NCBI RefSeq assembly: GCF_001592435.1
Contig: NZ_CP014750.1
Span: 1,488,001 to 1,552,000 of the forward strand
Length of the DNA: 64,000 bases
Source of the DNA: Thermococcus peptonophilus
GTDB lineage: Archaea > Methanobacteriota_B > Thermococci > Thermococcales > Thermococcaceae
Direction of reading: 5' to 3'
In this document: positions 1 to 7,976 of the stretch, one piece after another
Numbering within the stretch: the stretch's first letter is position 1
Layout: each line of letters begins with the position of its first letter
Position numbers and translations under genes: made by a program
Notes under the pieces: model-generated
Told to the model about the DNA's origin: nothing
Seen by the model: only the letters and a program-made list of their open reading frames with translations
Database searches by the model: none

Positions 1-66
1 TATGTTGATCCAGAGGAACTCTCAGACCTTCTCAGCGAACTTGGCTTCGAGGTGATGCTGTATTAG
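1..66 (+). CDS. C-terminal end of an unidentified protein
   Basis: The window opens inside a reading frame whose last 21 codons end with YVDPEELSDLLSELGFEVML-Y and a TAG stop. The tail is acidic and helical. Too little is present to name the family. It lies upstream of, and in the same direction as, the pilin-like gene, which has its own promoter. Confidence 0.6.
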   Translation, partial: YVDPEELSDLLSELGFEVMLY

Positions 67-96
67 TAGAGTGTGCCGTTCGTTTGAGAGCTTAGG

Positions 97-112
97 CCAA
101 AGGGTTATATAT
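97..112 (+). promoter_or_regulatory. BRE/TATA promoter of the pilin-like gene
   Basis: A purine-rich BRE-like CCAAAGG is followed by GTTATATAT, about 40 bases before the start codon at 147. This is the usual archaeal promoter layout. Confidence 0.6.
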
Positions 113-146
113 TTCTCCCTATTTTATTTCATGAGGGGTGAGTAAA

Positions 147-326
147 ATGATGAGGCGTGCACAGGGAGCCTTGGAATATCTATTCATGGTCGCATTGGCC
201 CTTATTATGGTCACGATTACTATCAGGTACGCTCATGAAGTTGCACGGAACGTTGCAGTGCAAATCAACCAGACTACCAGGGAGATATCAGAGATACTCA
301 AGAACATGACGTCGTCTGGGCGTTAA
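147..326 (+). CDS. class III signal peptide (type IV pilin-like) small protein
   Basis: A 59-residue protein starting MMRRAQGALEYLFM. The basic leader followed by QGALEY and a hydrophobic stretch (about residues 8-27) is the class III signal of archaeal pilins and archaellins, normally cut before the Q by a prepilin peptidase (family knowledge). The remainder is a short polar helix with an NQT sequon. The ATG at 147 is preferred over the GTG at 138 because AGGGGTGAG sits 6-8 bases upstream. Inferred role: minor subunit of a pilus-like surface structure. No assembly genes lie nearby. Confidence 0.7.
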   Translation: MMRRAQGALEYLFMVALALIMVTITIRYAHEVARNVAVQINQTTREISEILKNMTSSGR

Positions 327-375
327 AAGGAAACTCTATTAAACTTTGATTCTCTCCTTTTTGCGGTGTTTGAAA

Positions 376-1194
376 ATGAAAGTTGTGATGACGACCAAAG
401 TTGACCTCGCTTCAATGAACATCAGGGAGAAGCTCATCGAGAACTTCGGGTTTAAAGAGGGCGAACTCCTTTTTGACGGCAGTCCAGTGTATCAGAAGGA
501 TGACGTAGTGATACTGACAACTAATCAAGAGATGATTTACTACGACGGCCTCGATAAGGCTATCGAGCGCCAGACGGGAATAAAGCCCGAGATTATAGCC
601 TTCGCTTCCAGGCACTCCAGCAAACAGAAGCTTCCAGCTCTTACAACCCACGTAACGGGGAACTGGGGGAAAGCCCCCTATGGGGGAAAAGATGAAAGCC
701 TTGCAATAGCACAGCCAAGCGCTATGAAGCTTGCCCTGCTTAAAATGAATGAACTGAACGACCTTGAATGGACTGTCTGCTACGAGGCGACACATCACGG
801 ACCTAGCGAGCTTGATGTGCCAAGCTTTTTCATAGAGATAGGTTCGAGTGAGGAGGAGTGGGTCAACGATAGGGCTGGTGAGATTATAGCGGACACTATA
901 ATGTACGTCCTTGAGAACTACCAGAATTCAAAGTTCAAAGTTGCCGTTGGTATTGGTGGGGGGCACTACGCCCCGAAGCAGACAAAGAGGGCACTTCAGA
1001 CCGATTTGGCTTTTGGGCACATAGCTCCAAAATATGCTCACCCCCTCAGCAAGGAGCTTCTGCTAAAAGCCATTGAGAGAACAGCCGAGCGTGTTGAGGC
1101 GATTTACGTTGACTGGAAGGGTAGCAAGGGGGAGACGCGGCAGATGGCGAAGATGGTTGCGGAGGAGTTGGGACTTGAGTTTATTAAGGATTAA
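376..1194 (+). CDS. dtdA: D-aminoacyl-tRNA deacylase, archaeal DtdA type
   Basis: A 272-residue protein starting [20 protein letters not shown], characteristic of archaeal DtdA (GEK1-like). It hydrolyses D-amino acids mischarged on tRNA (family knowledge). Visible landmarks are the TTHVTGNWG segment, the YEATHHGP motif near residue 140 and the GIGGGHYAP motif near residue 200, which carry the family's histidines. A start at 346 would add a non-homologous [10 protein letters not shown] leader, so ATG 376 is chosen. It lies upstream of ftsZ, which has its own promoter. Confidence 0.9.
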   Translation: MKVVMTTKVDLASMNIREKLIENFGFKEGELLFDGSPVYQKDDVVILTTNQEMIYYDGLDKAIERQTGIKPEIIAFASRHSSKQKLPALTTHVTGNWGKAPYGGKDESLAIAQPSAMKLALLKMNELNDLEWTVCYEATHHGPSELDVPSFFIEIGSSEEEWVNDRAGEIIADTIMYVLENYQNSKFKVAVGIGGGHYAPKQTKRALQTDLAFGHIAPKYAHPLSKELLLKAIERTAERVEAIYVDWKGSKGETRQMAKMVAEELGLEFIKD

Positions 1195-1243
1195 GCCGAA
1201 ACATTTAAAGGACATGCCGGCCATTTACCCTTCAGTTTGGGTT

Positions 1244-1258
1244 AGCTATGTTTATATA
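1244..1258 (+). promoter_or_regulatory. promoter of ftsZ
   Basis: The TATA box TTTATATA at 1251-1258 lies 50 bases before the ftsZ start. A strong ribosome binding site, TTGGAGGGTGA, occupies 1293-1303 and selects the ATG at 1309. Confidence 0.6.
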
Positions 1259-1308
1259 CCACTCTCCCTCAAAAATTGAGGGAATCAAACTGTTTGGAGG
1301 GTGAACCC

Positions 1309-2430
1309 ATGTTAAAGCTGATTGAAGACGCAATTGAAAGGACCTCTGCCGCTCCGCAGGCCAGTGCTCCTGAGGTTAGAACTCAATCCGATATTGACGA
1401 GGAGCTTAAGAAGCTCCTTGAACAGATTCAGGCGAAGATATATGTTGTCGGTGTCGGCGGTGCGGGTTGCAACACGATAAACAGAATGATGCAGGTTGGA
1501 ATCCAGGGTGCCAAGATAATTGCTATGAACACCGATGCCCAGGATCTGTTGAAGGTTAGGGCTCACAAAAAGATTCTCCTCGGTAAAGAGTTAACTAGGG
1601 GTCTCGGAGCTGGAAACAACCCCAAGATCGGTGAAGAGGCAGCCAAGGAGAGTGAGAGGGAAATTAGAGAGGCTCTCGAGGGCGCTGACATGGTCTTCAT
1701 CACCTGCGGTCTTGGCGGTGGTACTGGTACTGGCGCCGCCCCGGTCGTTGCGGAGATCGCAAAGAAGATGGGAGCATTGACTGTGGCCGTTGTTACTCTC
1801 CCGTTCACCGTTGAGGGTATAAGGAGGATCAAAAACGCCGAGTACGGCCTTGAAAGGCTTAAGAAAAACACCGATACCGTCATAGTCATCCCGAACGACA
1901 AGCTCATGGAGGTTGCACCGAACCTGCCGATCCACATGGCCTTCAAGGTCGCCGACGAGATACTTGTCCAGGCAGTCAAGGGCATAACCGAACTTATCAC
2001 GAAGCCTGGCCTTGTTAACCTCGACTTCAACGACGTTAGGGCCGTCATGAAGGACGGCGGCGTAGCTATGATAGGCATCGGTGAGAGCGACAGCGAGAAG
2101 CGCGCCCTTGAAGCGGCCCAGCAGGCCCTCAACAGCCCGCTCCTTGACGTTGACATCAGCGGTGCCAAGGGTGCTCTGATAAGCATCAGCGGAAGCGACG
2201 TCAAGCTTGAAGAGGCACAGCAGATCATCGAGCTCGTTACCAGCAAGCTAGACCCGGAGGCCCAGGTCATCTGGGGTATTCAGCTTGACGAAGAGCTTGG
2301 CAAGATGATAAGAATCCTCCTCGTCGTCACTGGCGTCAGCTCGCCCTACTCTGTCGTTGAGGAAGAGGAGGAGTCCTACTTTGGCGAGGAGGAGAGAAGG
2401 CCGATAAAGCTCGACCTTGAAGAGCTTTGA
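1309..2430 (+). CDS. ftsZ: cell division GTPase FtsZ
   Basis: A 373-residue tubulin-like GTPase that forms the division ring. The nucleotide-binding [13 protein letters not shown] lies near residue 50, the tubulin signature [10 protein letters not shown] near residue 138, and the T7-loop region [11 protein letters not shown] near residue 240. The C-terminal tail is acidic and ends with KLDLEEL, a likely partner-binding peptide. Its place directly upstream of secE-spt5 fits archaeal FtsZ1 (inference from context). The start at 1309 follows a strong ribosome binding site; an upstream start at 1276 is less likely. Confidence 0.95.
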   Translation: MLKLIEDAIERTSAAPQASAPEVRTQSDIDEELKKLLEQIQAKIYVVGVGGAGCNTINRMMQVGIQGAKIIAMNTDAQDLLKVRAHKKILLGKELTRGLGAGNNPKIGEEAAKESEREIREALEGADMVFITCGLGGGTGTGAAPVVAEIAKKMGALTVAVVTLPFTVEGIRRIKNAEYGLERLKKNTDTVIVIPNDKLMEVAPNLPIHMAFKVADEILVQAVKGITELITKPGLVNLDFNDVRAVMKDGGVAMIGIGESDSEKRALEAAQQALNSPLLDVDISGAKGALISISGSDVKLEEAQQIIELVTSKLDPEAQVIWGIQLDEELGKMIRILLVVTGVSSPYSVVEEEEESYFGEEERRPIKLDLEEL

Positions 2431-2459
2431 TTCCTTAAAATTTTTAAGGGGGGTTAGAA

Positions 2460-2645
2460 ATGGCAGAGTTCACCGAAAAGATCAGATCCTTCCTCGCGGA
2501 GTCCAAGAGGGTGCTGCTTGTCACAAGGAAGCCTGGGATGAAAGAGTTCAAGCTTGCTGCAAAGATAACGGGCATTGGCATGATCCTTATTGGAACCATT
2601 GGAATGATAATAAGAATCATAGGCTACCTCGTGACTGGTTCCTAA
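2460..2645 (+). CDS. secE: preprotein translocase subunit SecE (Sec61 gamma)
   Basis: A 61-residue protein with an amphipathic N-terminal helix and one C-terminal membrane segment (about residues 38-58), the standard plan of archaeal SecE. It clamps the SecY channel in the cytoplasmic membrane. AGGGGGGTTAG lies just upstream of ATG 2460. It sits between ftsZ and spt5, a conserved neighbourhood, and is probably co-transcribed with them. Confidence 0.9.
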   Translation: MAEFTEKIRSFLAESKRVLLVTRKPGMKEFKLAAKITGIGMILIGTIGMIIRIIGYLVTGS

Positions 2646-2667
2646 TGGCTCTAAAAGGTGAACACAT

Positions 2668-3126
2668 ATGGCAGAAGGAAAGATATTCACAGTGAGCGTA
2701 ACCGTAGGTCAGGAAACCACTACGGCCAATCTTATCTACAGTAAGGCCAAGACGTACAACTTGCCCATCTATGCGATCCTCTCCCCAAGCAAGGTCAAGG
2801 GCTACATCTTCATCGAGGCCCCCAATAAGAGCGCCGTTGAAGAGGCAATCAGGGGCATTAGGCATGCAAAGCGCGTTCTGCCCGGAGAGATTCCCTTCAG
2901 TGAGATAGAGCACTTCCTCGAAGAGAAGCCAGCAGTCAGCGGATTCGAGCCAGGAGACATCGTCGAGCTAATAGCAGGTCCGTTCAAGGGTGAGAAGGCT
3001 AAGGTCGTCCGCGTTGACGAGAGTAAGGATGAAATAGTCGTCGAACTCGTCAGCTCTGTGGTACCAATCCCCGTGACTGTTAGGGGAGAATACGTTAGAC
3101 TTATAAGCAAACGCCAGAAGGAGTGA
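2668..3126 (+). CDS. spt5: transcription elongation factor Spt5 (NusG)
   Basis: A 152-residue protein with an N-terminal NGN domain (about residues 1-85) and a KOW domain (about 92-150, with [17 protein letters not shown]). It binds the RNA polymerase clamp as a heterodimer with Spt4 and keeps elongation processive. It is followed 34 bases later by the L11 gene, so transcription and translation components form one operon. Confidence 0.95.
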   Translation: MAEGKIFTVSVTVGQETTTANLIYSKAKTYNLPIYAILSPSKVKGYIFIEAPNKSAVEEAIRGIRHAKRVLPGEIPFSEIEHFLEEKPAVSGFEPGDIVELIAGPFKGEKAKVVRVDESKDEIVVELVSSVVPIPVTVRGEYVRLISKRQKE

Positions 3127-3160
3127 CGGGCAACAGGACTAAGTTTGAGAGGTGAGATAA

Positions 3161-3658
3161 ATGGCACAGGTTGTTGAAGTTCTTGTCGAAGGTGGAAAGG
3201 CATCCCCGGGACCGCCCCTTGGTCCAGCTATCGGTCCGCTTGGACTCAACGTCAAGCAGGTCGTTGATGAGATCAACAAGGCCACCAAAGAGTTCGAGGG
3301 AATGCAGGTTCCCGTCAAGATTATTGTCGAGGATCCCAAGAAGAAGACCTTCCGCATTGAGGTCGGTATCCCGCCAACCAGTCAGCTTATCAAAAAAGAG
3401 CTCGGCATTCCAAAGGGTTCAGGGGAACCCGGTCACACTCCGGTGGGCAACCTTACTATGGAGCAGGTCATTAAGATAGCCAAAATGAAGATCGACCAGA
3501 TGCTCTCGCCGAATCTCAAGGCTGCTGCCAAGGAAGTCATTGGAACCGCGCTCAGCATGGGAGTTACCGTTGAGGGCAAGGATCCCAGGGAAGTCCAGAA
3601 AGAGATCGATGAGGGTGTCTATGACGAACTCTTCGCGAAGGCTGAGGAGGCCCAGTGA
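3161..3658 (+). CDS. rpl11: large subunit ribosomal protein uL11
   Basis: A 165-residue protein beginning [20 protein letters not shown], with the family motif GPALGP-like [18 protein letters not shown] near residue 20. It binds 23S rRNA at the GTPase-associated centre, at the base of the P stalk. AGAGGTGAGAT lies 4-10 bases before the ATG. The next gene, L1, has a separate promoter. Confidence 0.95.
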   Translation: MAQVVEVLVEGGKASPGPPLGPAIGPLGLNVKQVVDEINKATKEFEGMQVPVKIIVEDPKKKTFRIEVGIPPTSQLIKKELGIPKGSGEPGHTPVGNLTMEQVIKIAKMKIDQMLSPNLKAAAKEVIGTALSMGVTVEGKDPREVQKEIDEGVYDELFAKAEEAQ

Positions 3659-3683
3659 GGCCTCTTTTTCCCTTCCCGTTTGG

Positions 3684-3698
3684 GGAAAACTTTAAAAA
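3684..3698 (+). promoter_or_regulatory. promoter of the L1-L10 transcription unit
   Basis: GGAAAAC followed by TTTAAAAA forms a strong BRE/TATA pair in the 113-base gap between L11 and L1. The predicted transcript starts near 3720, leaving a leader of about 50 bases. Confidence 0.6.
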
Positions 3699-3771
3699 CA
3701 CATTCCTAAAGGCATCTTTGATTCTCCGTTTGGCTGTTTAAATCAACGAAAATAAGAGGGAGGGCTGTAAA

Positions 3772-4422
3772 GTGGCCTTCGACAGGCAGAAACTCGTGGA
3801 AGCGGTGAAGGAGGCGAAGGCCCGGGCTAAGCCGCGCAACTTCACACAGACCGTCGAGATGGCAGTCAACCTCAAGGATATAGACCTCCGCAAGCCGGAG
3901 AACAGGTTTAAGCTTGAGGTTGTGCTGCCCCACGGTCGTGGGAAAGAACCAAAGATCGCGGTCATTGCTGATGGTGCCGTGGCCGAGGCGGCTAAAAAGC
4001 TCGGGCTTGATGTGATTAGTGGTGAGGAGTTAGAGGAGCTGGCTAAGAGCCCGCGCCAGGCTAGGAAGCTCGCTAAGAAATACGACTTCTTCATAGCCGC
4101 TGCTCCGCTGATGCCGAAGATCGGTAGGTACCTTGGTAGGTACCTAGGTCCGAGAAACAAGATGCCAGTGGTCGTTCCACCGACAATGACCAACCTCGAG
4201 CCGATAGTTGAAAAGCTTAAGAAGACCGTCAGGATACAGCTCAAGAACAACCCGGTTGTTCACGCCCCAATAGGAACCGAGGACATGGACGACGAGAAGC
4301 TTGCTGAGAATGCTGAGGCAGTGCTCAACGCTATCATCAACAAGCTTGAGCGCGGTGAGAACCAGGTGAAGTCAGTGTACATCAAGACCACAATGGGCCC
4401 GGCCGTTAAGGTTGAGAGGTGA
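3772..4422 (+). CDS. rpl1: large subunit ribosomal protein uL1
   Basis: A 216-residue protein starting at a GTG preceded by AGAGGGAGG. It carries the L1 landmarks LPHGRG near residue 47 and [11 protein letters not shown] near residue 125. It forms the L1 stalk of the 50S subunit. In archaea L1 can bind its own mRNA and repress the L1-L10-L12 operon (family knowledge); the roughly 50-base leader is a plausible target. Its stop overlaps the ribosome binding site of L10. Confidence 0.95.
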   Translation: MAFDRQKLVEAVKEAKARAKPRNFTQTVEMAVNLKDIDLRKPENRFKLEVVLPHGRGKEPKIAVIADGAVAEAAKKLGLDVISGEELEELAKSPRQARKLAKKYDFFIAAAPLMPKIGRYLGRYLGPRNKMPVVVPPTMTNLEPIVEKLKKTVRIQLKNNPVVHAPIGTEDMDDEKLAENAEAVLNAIINKLERGENQVKSVYIKTTMGPAVKVER

Positions 4423-4427
4423 GGGAG

Positions 4428-5450
4428 ATGGCTCACGTGGCAGAGTGGAAGAAGAAAGAAGTTGAAGAGCTTACCAAAATCATCAAGAGCCACCCAGTGA
4501 TAGCGCTCGTTGACGTGGCCGGTGTCCCAGCGTACCCGCTCAGCAAGATGCGTGACAAACTCCGTGGTAAAGCCATCCTTAGGGTCAGCAGGAACACCCT
4601 CATTGAGCTCGCCATAAAGAGGGCTGCCCAGGAGCTTGGACAGCCGGAGCTTGAGAAGCTCATTGACTACATCCAGGGCGGTGCTGCAATACTTGCCACC
4701 GAAATGAACCCCTTCAAGCTCTACAAGCTCCTTGAGGAGAGCAAGACCCCTGCTCCTGCAAAACCGGGGGCAGTCGTTCCTAAGGACGTTGTTATCCCCG
4801 CTGGGCCAACTTCACTTGCTCCCGGTCCGCTCGTTGGTGAGATGCAGGCACTCGGTATTCCAGCGAGGATCGAGAAGGGTAAGGTCAGCATCCAGAAGGA
4901 CTACACCGTCCTTAAGGCCGGTGAGGTTATAACCGAGCAGCTCGCCAGAATCCTCAACGCCCTCGGTATTGAGCCGCTTGAAGTCGGTCTCAACCTGCTC
5001 GCGGCTTATGAGGACGGGATTGTTTACACACCAGAGGTCCTGGCAATTGACGAGAGCGAGTACATCAACATGCTCCAGAAGGCCTACATGCATGCGTTCA
5101 ACCTGTCAGTCAACCTAGCCTATCCGACCAAGCAGACAATAGAGGCCATCCTCCAGAAGGCCTACCTCGGAGCGAAGAACGTTGCAGTCGAGGCCGGCTA
5201 CATCACCAAGGACACTGTGGAGGACATCTTTGGCAGGGCTATCCGTGCCGTCCTGCTCATAGCGCAGAACCTGCCTGAAGACCTCCTCGACGAGAAGACC
5301 AAAGAACTTTTAAACGCCCAGGCACAAATGGCAGTTGCCGCAGCTCCTCAGCCGACCGAGGAGAAGGTTGAGGAGGCGGAGGAAGAAGAGGAAGGGGAGG
5401 AAGCCTCTGAGGAGGACGCGCTCGCTGGACTGGGCGCGCTCTTCGGTTGA
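4428..5450 (+). CDS. rplP0: large subunit ribosomal stalk protein uL10 (P0)
   Basis: A 340-residue protein starting [17 protein letters not shown]. It has an N-terminal rRNA-binding domain, the archaeal insertion, helical spines for L12 dimers, and an acidic tail ending with the P-protein motif [10 protein letters not shown]. The tail matches that of L12 and recruits translation factors. ATG 4428 is chosen over GTG 4419 because it gives the family N-terminus and follows GGTGAGGGAG. Confidence 0.95.
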   Translation: MAHVAEWKKKEVEELTKIIKSHPVIALVDVAGVPAYPLSKMRDKLRGKAILRVSRNTLIELAIKRAAQELGQPELEKLIDYIQGGAAILATEMNPFKLYKLLEESKTPAPAKPGAVVPKDVVIPAGPTSLAPGPLVGEMQALGIPARIEKGKVSIQKDYTVLKAGEVITEQLARILNALGIEPLEVGLNLLAAYEDGIVYTPEVLAIDESEYINMLQKAYMHAFNLSVNLAYPTKQTIEAILQKAYLGAKNVAVEAGYITKDTVEDIFGRAIRAVLLIAQNLPEDLLDEKTKELLNAQAQMAVAAAPQPTEEKVEEAEEEEEGEEASEEDALAGLGALFG

Positions 5451-5519
5451 TTTCCTTTCCCATGTATCCCTCAACCCGTAATAAAAGAAAAAGGATGAAG
5501 ATGATTGGAGGTGCGAAAG

Positions 5520-5840
5520 ATGGAGTACGTGTATGCCGCTCTGCTGCTCCACGCCGCTGGTAAGGAGATAACTGAGGAGAACCTCAAGGCAGTCCTTGAG
5601 GCTGCTGGTGTTAGCCCGGACGAGGCAAGGATAAAGGCCCTCGTTGCCGCTCTCGAGGGTGTCAACATCGACGAGGTCATCGAGAAGGCTGCCATGCCGG
5701 TCGCCGCTCCGGTCGCCGTTGCCGCTGCTCCGGCTGCCGAGGGCGGTGCCGCTGAGGCCGCTCAGGAGGAGGAAGAGGAAGAAGAGGAGGAGGTCAGCGA
5801 GGAGGAAGCCCTCGCTGGTCTCGGTGCCCTCTTCGGCTGA
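5520..5840 (+). CDS. rpl12: large subunit ribosomal stalk protein P1 (L12)
   Basis: A 106-residue acidic stalk protein: helical dimerisation domain [14 protein letters not shown], an Ala-rich hinge, a run of glutamates, and the tail [10 protein letters not shown] shared with P0. Several dimers bind P0 and contact elongation factors. ATG 5520 follows GGAGGTG at 5507-5513. The unit ends here, followed by a long non-coding array. Confidence 0.95.
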   Translation: MEYVYAALLLHAAGKEITEENLKAVLEAAGVSPDEARIKALVAALEGVNIDEVIEKAAMPVAAPVAVAAAPAAEGGAAEAAQEEEEEEEEEVSEEEALAGLGALFG

Positions 5841-5924
5841 ACTCTTTCTTCTTATTTCTATATTCCTGATTCTTGTGTTCTGATGAAACTTTGCCCTTCA
5901 AGCTTTTGGAAAAAGCTTGACCAA

Positions 5925-6213
5925 GAAACTTTGCAAGCAAAGTTTCATCAAAGTTTGTGGTTCATGTTTGACAGGTCGTTTTGGGCGGATTTTCCTTTTG
6001 AACGCTGTCTTGGATTGTGAATCTATTTTTATTTGCTCGCTCTTTGTGAGTTTGCTTTTTTAATCGACGCCCATAGGGCGTCAAGGGATTGGAAACTCCT
6101 TTTAACAGGCTGATATTTAGGGAATTCACTGATACCAGGTTGTGTGTTGTGAAAATCCTTGTAGAAATGCAATTTTAAAAGGAACCACGAGCCTTGATCA
6201 AACTTCGCGCAGG
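5925..6213. repeat. repeat unit type 1, copy in array A
   Basis: A 289-bp unit running from a GAAACTTTGC hairpin to the conserved CAAACTTCGCGCAGG. It matches 40562-40851 over its whole length; about 84% of bases agree in the 3' third by hand count. The hairpin GACGCCC-ATA-GGGCGTC is identical in both copies. Confidence 0.85.
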
Positions 6214-6217
6214 CGAA

Positions 6218-6490
6218 CAAGCTTTTGGGAAAAGCTTGACCAAAAATGTTCCCTTCTTCTCGAACTTTGCTTATTGAGTAGTGTATGCGCTTTCCAGAAA
6301 GCAAGCTCGCGTGGGTTCACTCCCAAAATCTATAACTAATTGTGATTTTTGACTTTCTTTTTAGTGTCCTTTGGGGCACTATACGGTGAGAAAATCCCTT
6401 TGAGTCAGCCAATTGAAGGTAAACCCCTCATAAAATGAGCCTGCTTAAAAATGCATGCTACTCTTCCGCTATCCGTTAAGAACGCTTGAA
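6218..6490. repeat. repeat unit type 2, copy in array A
   Basis: It starts with the hairpin CAAGCTTTTGGGAAAAGCTTG, contains the AGTG-type hairpin at 6363-6380, and ends near CCGTTAAGAACGCTTGAA. It matches 40313-40560, and its end is also found at 40029-40066. Confidence 0.8.
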
Positions 6491-6696
6491 TGTCCTTGAA
6501 AATTGGCTGTGGATTGGGGGATTCTCGCAATGAATAGGAAGAGAAGTGCGGGTTTTCTTCTTTTTAACGCCCTTTGGGCGTTATATTGTGGGCAAACCCC
6601 TCGAAAACTGCTAATTGGAGGAAAGAATCACTGAAAACTCGACAGTGTAAAAAGGACATTCACTCTTTGATGAAACTTTGCCCAGCAAAGTTTCTA
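6479..6696. repeat. repeat unit type 3, copy in array A
   Basis: It contains AACGCCCTTTGGGCGTT (6566-6582) and ends with the hairpin GAAACTTTGC-CCA-GCAAAGTTTC immediately beside the tRNA. It matches 40055-40312 and 40851-41090. Paired bases differ between copies in a compensatory way. Confidence 0.8.
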
Positions 6697-6774
6697 TGGC
6701 GGGCCGGCCGGGATTTGAACCCGGGACCTTCGGCTCCGAAGGCCGACGCCCCGTCCAGACTAGGCCACCGGCCC
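6697..6774 (-). tRNA. tRNA-Arg (anticodon TCG)
   Basis: Read on the minus strand, this gives a complete cloverleaf: acceptor GGGCCGG/CCGGCCC, D arm GCCTAGTCTGGACGGGGC, anticodon stem TCGGC/GCCGA with loop CTTCGGA, a T arm with TTCAAAT, discriminator G and an encoded CCA (6697-6699). Anticodon TCG reads CGA codons. No intron is seen. It appears to share a promoter with the upstream sRNA candidate. Confidence 0.95.
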
Positions 6775-6777
6775 GTT

Positions 6778-6840
6778 GCGCCTCAGACGTGGTGGCCCTC
6801 AGCACAGTTCAGTGCCGGGCCAACCGTTCATCCTCGGCCG
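6778..6840 (-). ncRNA. candidate box C/D guide sRNA upstream of tRNA-Arg
   Basis: In minus-strand order: C box AGGATGA (6834-6828), a 15-base guide, D' box CTGA (6812-6809), a 3-base spacer, C' box GTGCTGA (6805-6799), a 12-base guide, and D box CTGA (6786-6783). GGCC before C can pair with GGC after D. The promoter at 6861-6877 predicts a start near 6840, exactly where the RNA should begin. The tRNA starts 4-9 bases after the sRNA end, suggesting a two-RNA transcript split by RNase P. Methylation targets were not identified. Confidence 0.6.
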
Positions 6841-6860
6841 TATGGTTTTTATAGTTCTCA

Positions 6861-6877
6861 ATTATAGCTCTTTCGGT
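6861..6877 (-). promoter_or_regulatory. promoter for the sRNA/tRNA-Arg transcript
   Basis: On the minus strand, BRE CCGAAAGA is followed by GCTATAATT. It lies about 25 bases from the predicted start at 6840. A T/A-rich element at 6845-6853 may serve the divergent dCTP deaminase gene. Confidence 0.6.
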
Positions 6878-6887
6878 GGTTTGAATG

Positions 6888-7352
6888 ATGCTCCCCGATT
6901 GGAAAATTCGAAAAGAAATCTTGATTGAACCTTTCAGCGAAGAGTCTCTCCAGCCGGCGGGCTACGACCTAAGGGTCGGAGACGAAGCTTATGTAAACGG
7001 TGAAATAATCAACGTTAAGGATGCGGGGGGAGTTACAATACCCCCAAAAACTCACGCTCTAATTTTGACCCTTGAGAGGATCAAGCTTCCGGATGACATA
7101 ATGGGGGACATGAAGCTTAGGAGCAGTCTGGCCAGAGAGGGTTTGATTGGCTCATTTGCTTGGGTTGACCCTGGATGGGATGGTAATCTCACCCTGGGTC
7201 TCTTCAATGTTTCTAATGAGCCGGTGAGACTTGATTATAGTGAGCGCTTTGTTCAGATAGCTTTTATAAGACTGGAGAGGCCTGCTAAAAATCCCTACCG
7301 TGGGAATTATCAGGGAAGCAAGAATCTTGTGCTTTCAAAGAGGAAACAATAA
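6888..7352 (+). CDS. dcd: dCTP deaminase / dUTPase family protein
   Basis: A 154-residue protein starting MLPDWKIRKEILIEPFSEES. The trimeric dUTPase/dCTP deaminase fold is supported by LQPAGYDLRVG, the conserved KLRSSLAREGL segment near residue 66 and WVDPGWDGNLTLGLFN near residue 86, which holds the catalytic-loop residues. It supplies dUMP and/or keeps dUTP low. Whether it is mono- or bifunctional cannot be decided here. ATG 6885 is an equally possible start. It is transcribed away from tRNA-Arg. Confidence 0.85.
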   Translation: MLPDWKIRKEILIEPFSEESLQPAGYDLRVGDEAYVNGEIINVKDAGGVTIPPKTHALILTLERIKLPDDIMGDMKLRSSLAREGLIGSFAWVDPGWDGNLTLGLFNVSNEPVRLDYSERFVQIAFIRLERPAKNPYRGNYQGSKNLVLSKRKQ

Positions 7353-7623
7353 CAGACGTTGATAGTCAGTTGTTTTCTATTTCCCTCAGTTTCTCTAGCC
7401 TGATTGCGATTCAGCCCGATCACTGTGGTTGTCTTTGATTGTCTGCTTTTCAGGACTCTTTAATCGGGATTAAAAAGCTTCACCTGGATAAGCCCTTTGA
7501 TGGGGTTCAATATCCCTCTCCTGAATTGTGGCTGTGAGTAAATCACTGGTAGCACTCATATCTAAAAATTGAATGTATCCAAGGGTTCATTTGGAATTAG
7601 GCCCTAAGAGATTGCTCCGTTTA
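7353..7623. other. intergenic stretch with no recognised gene
   Basis: About 270 bases, AT-richer than the flanking genes. No open frame with a ribosome binding site and no clear RNA structure was found. Its right end leads into the histone promoter. Confidence 0.5.
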
Positions 7624-7640
7624 CCGAAAGCTTTATATAT
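7624..7640 (+). promoter_or_regulatory. strong promoter of the histone gene
   Basis: CCGAAAG followed by CTTTATATAT is a near-ideal archaeal BRE/TATA pair, about 55 bases before the histone ATG. The AAGGAGGTG ribosome binding site follows at 7677-7685. Confidence 0.8.
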
Positions 7641-7690
7641 CTCCAATTGCCTAAAACTTAATGAAAAGCCCTTTTAAGGAGGTGTTGTGA

Positions 7691-7894
7691 ATGGCCGAGC
7701 TTCCGATTGCCCCGGTTGACAGGCTTATAAGGAAGGCCGGCGCTGAGAGGGTCAGCGAGGATGCTGCCAAGATTCTCGCCGAGTACCTCGAGGAGTACGC
7801 CATAGAGCTCAGCAAGAAGGCCGTTGAGTTCGCCAGGCACGCTGGCAGGAAGACCGTTAAGGCTGAGGACATCAAGCTTGCTATCAAGGCCTGA
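7691..7894 (+). CDS. archaeal histone
   Basis: A 67-residue single histone fold starting [20 protein letters not shown] and ending [12 protein letters not shown]. It is the HMf/HTk type without tails. Dimers stack into extended hypernucleosomes wrapping DNA (family knowledge). The strong promoter and near-perfect ribosome binding site fit an abundant protein. Confidence 0.97.
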   Translation: MAELPIAPVDRLIRKAGAERVSEDAAKILAEYLEEYAIELSKKAVEFARHAGRKTVKAEDIKLAIKA

Positions 7895-7976
7895 AGACCT
7901 TTTTGGCTCTTTTCTGATTTTGTCTTCTCGTTTCCCTACCGTTACCATTTTAAGACCCTTTTACTGTTCTGAACCC

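Larger units (their letters stand above)
5881..6696. repeat. non-coding hairpin-repeat array A, ending flush at tRNA-Arg
   Basis: About 0.8 kb without a credible gene. It is built of diverged units that recur in the array at 40025-41091. Each unit has a T-tract, a GC-rich hairpin, then a GTGAG-AAA-CCCTT-like stretch. Hairpins seen: CAAGC-TTTT type at 5899-5919 and 6218-6238; GAAACTTTGC/GCAAAGTTTC at 5925-5946 and 6672-6694; GACGCCC/GGGCGTC at 6066-6082; AGTG type at 6363-6380; AACGCCC/GGGCGTT at 6566-6582. The last hairpin ends 2 bases from the encoded CCA of tRNA-Arg. Function unknown. Confidence 0.85.

Noticed and set aside
1563-2270. Long minus-strand frame opposite ftsZ
   Set aside because: Low-complexity Ser/Pro/Leu-rich product, the usual shadow of a high-GC gene; ftsZ on the other strand is certain.
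6029-6304. Minus-strand frame of 91 codons inside array A, similar to one at 40667-40876
   Set aside because: The two frames share CAKFDQ and ISEFPK stretches, but a -1/+1 indel pair shifts the frame between copies for about 20 bases, differences are not concentrated at third positions, and there is no ribosome binding site. The similarity follows from the DNA repeat.
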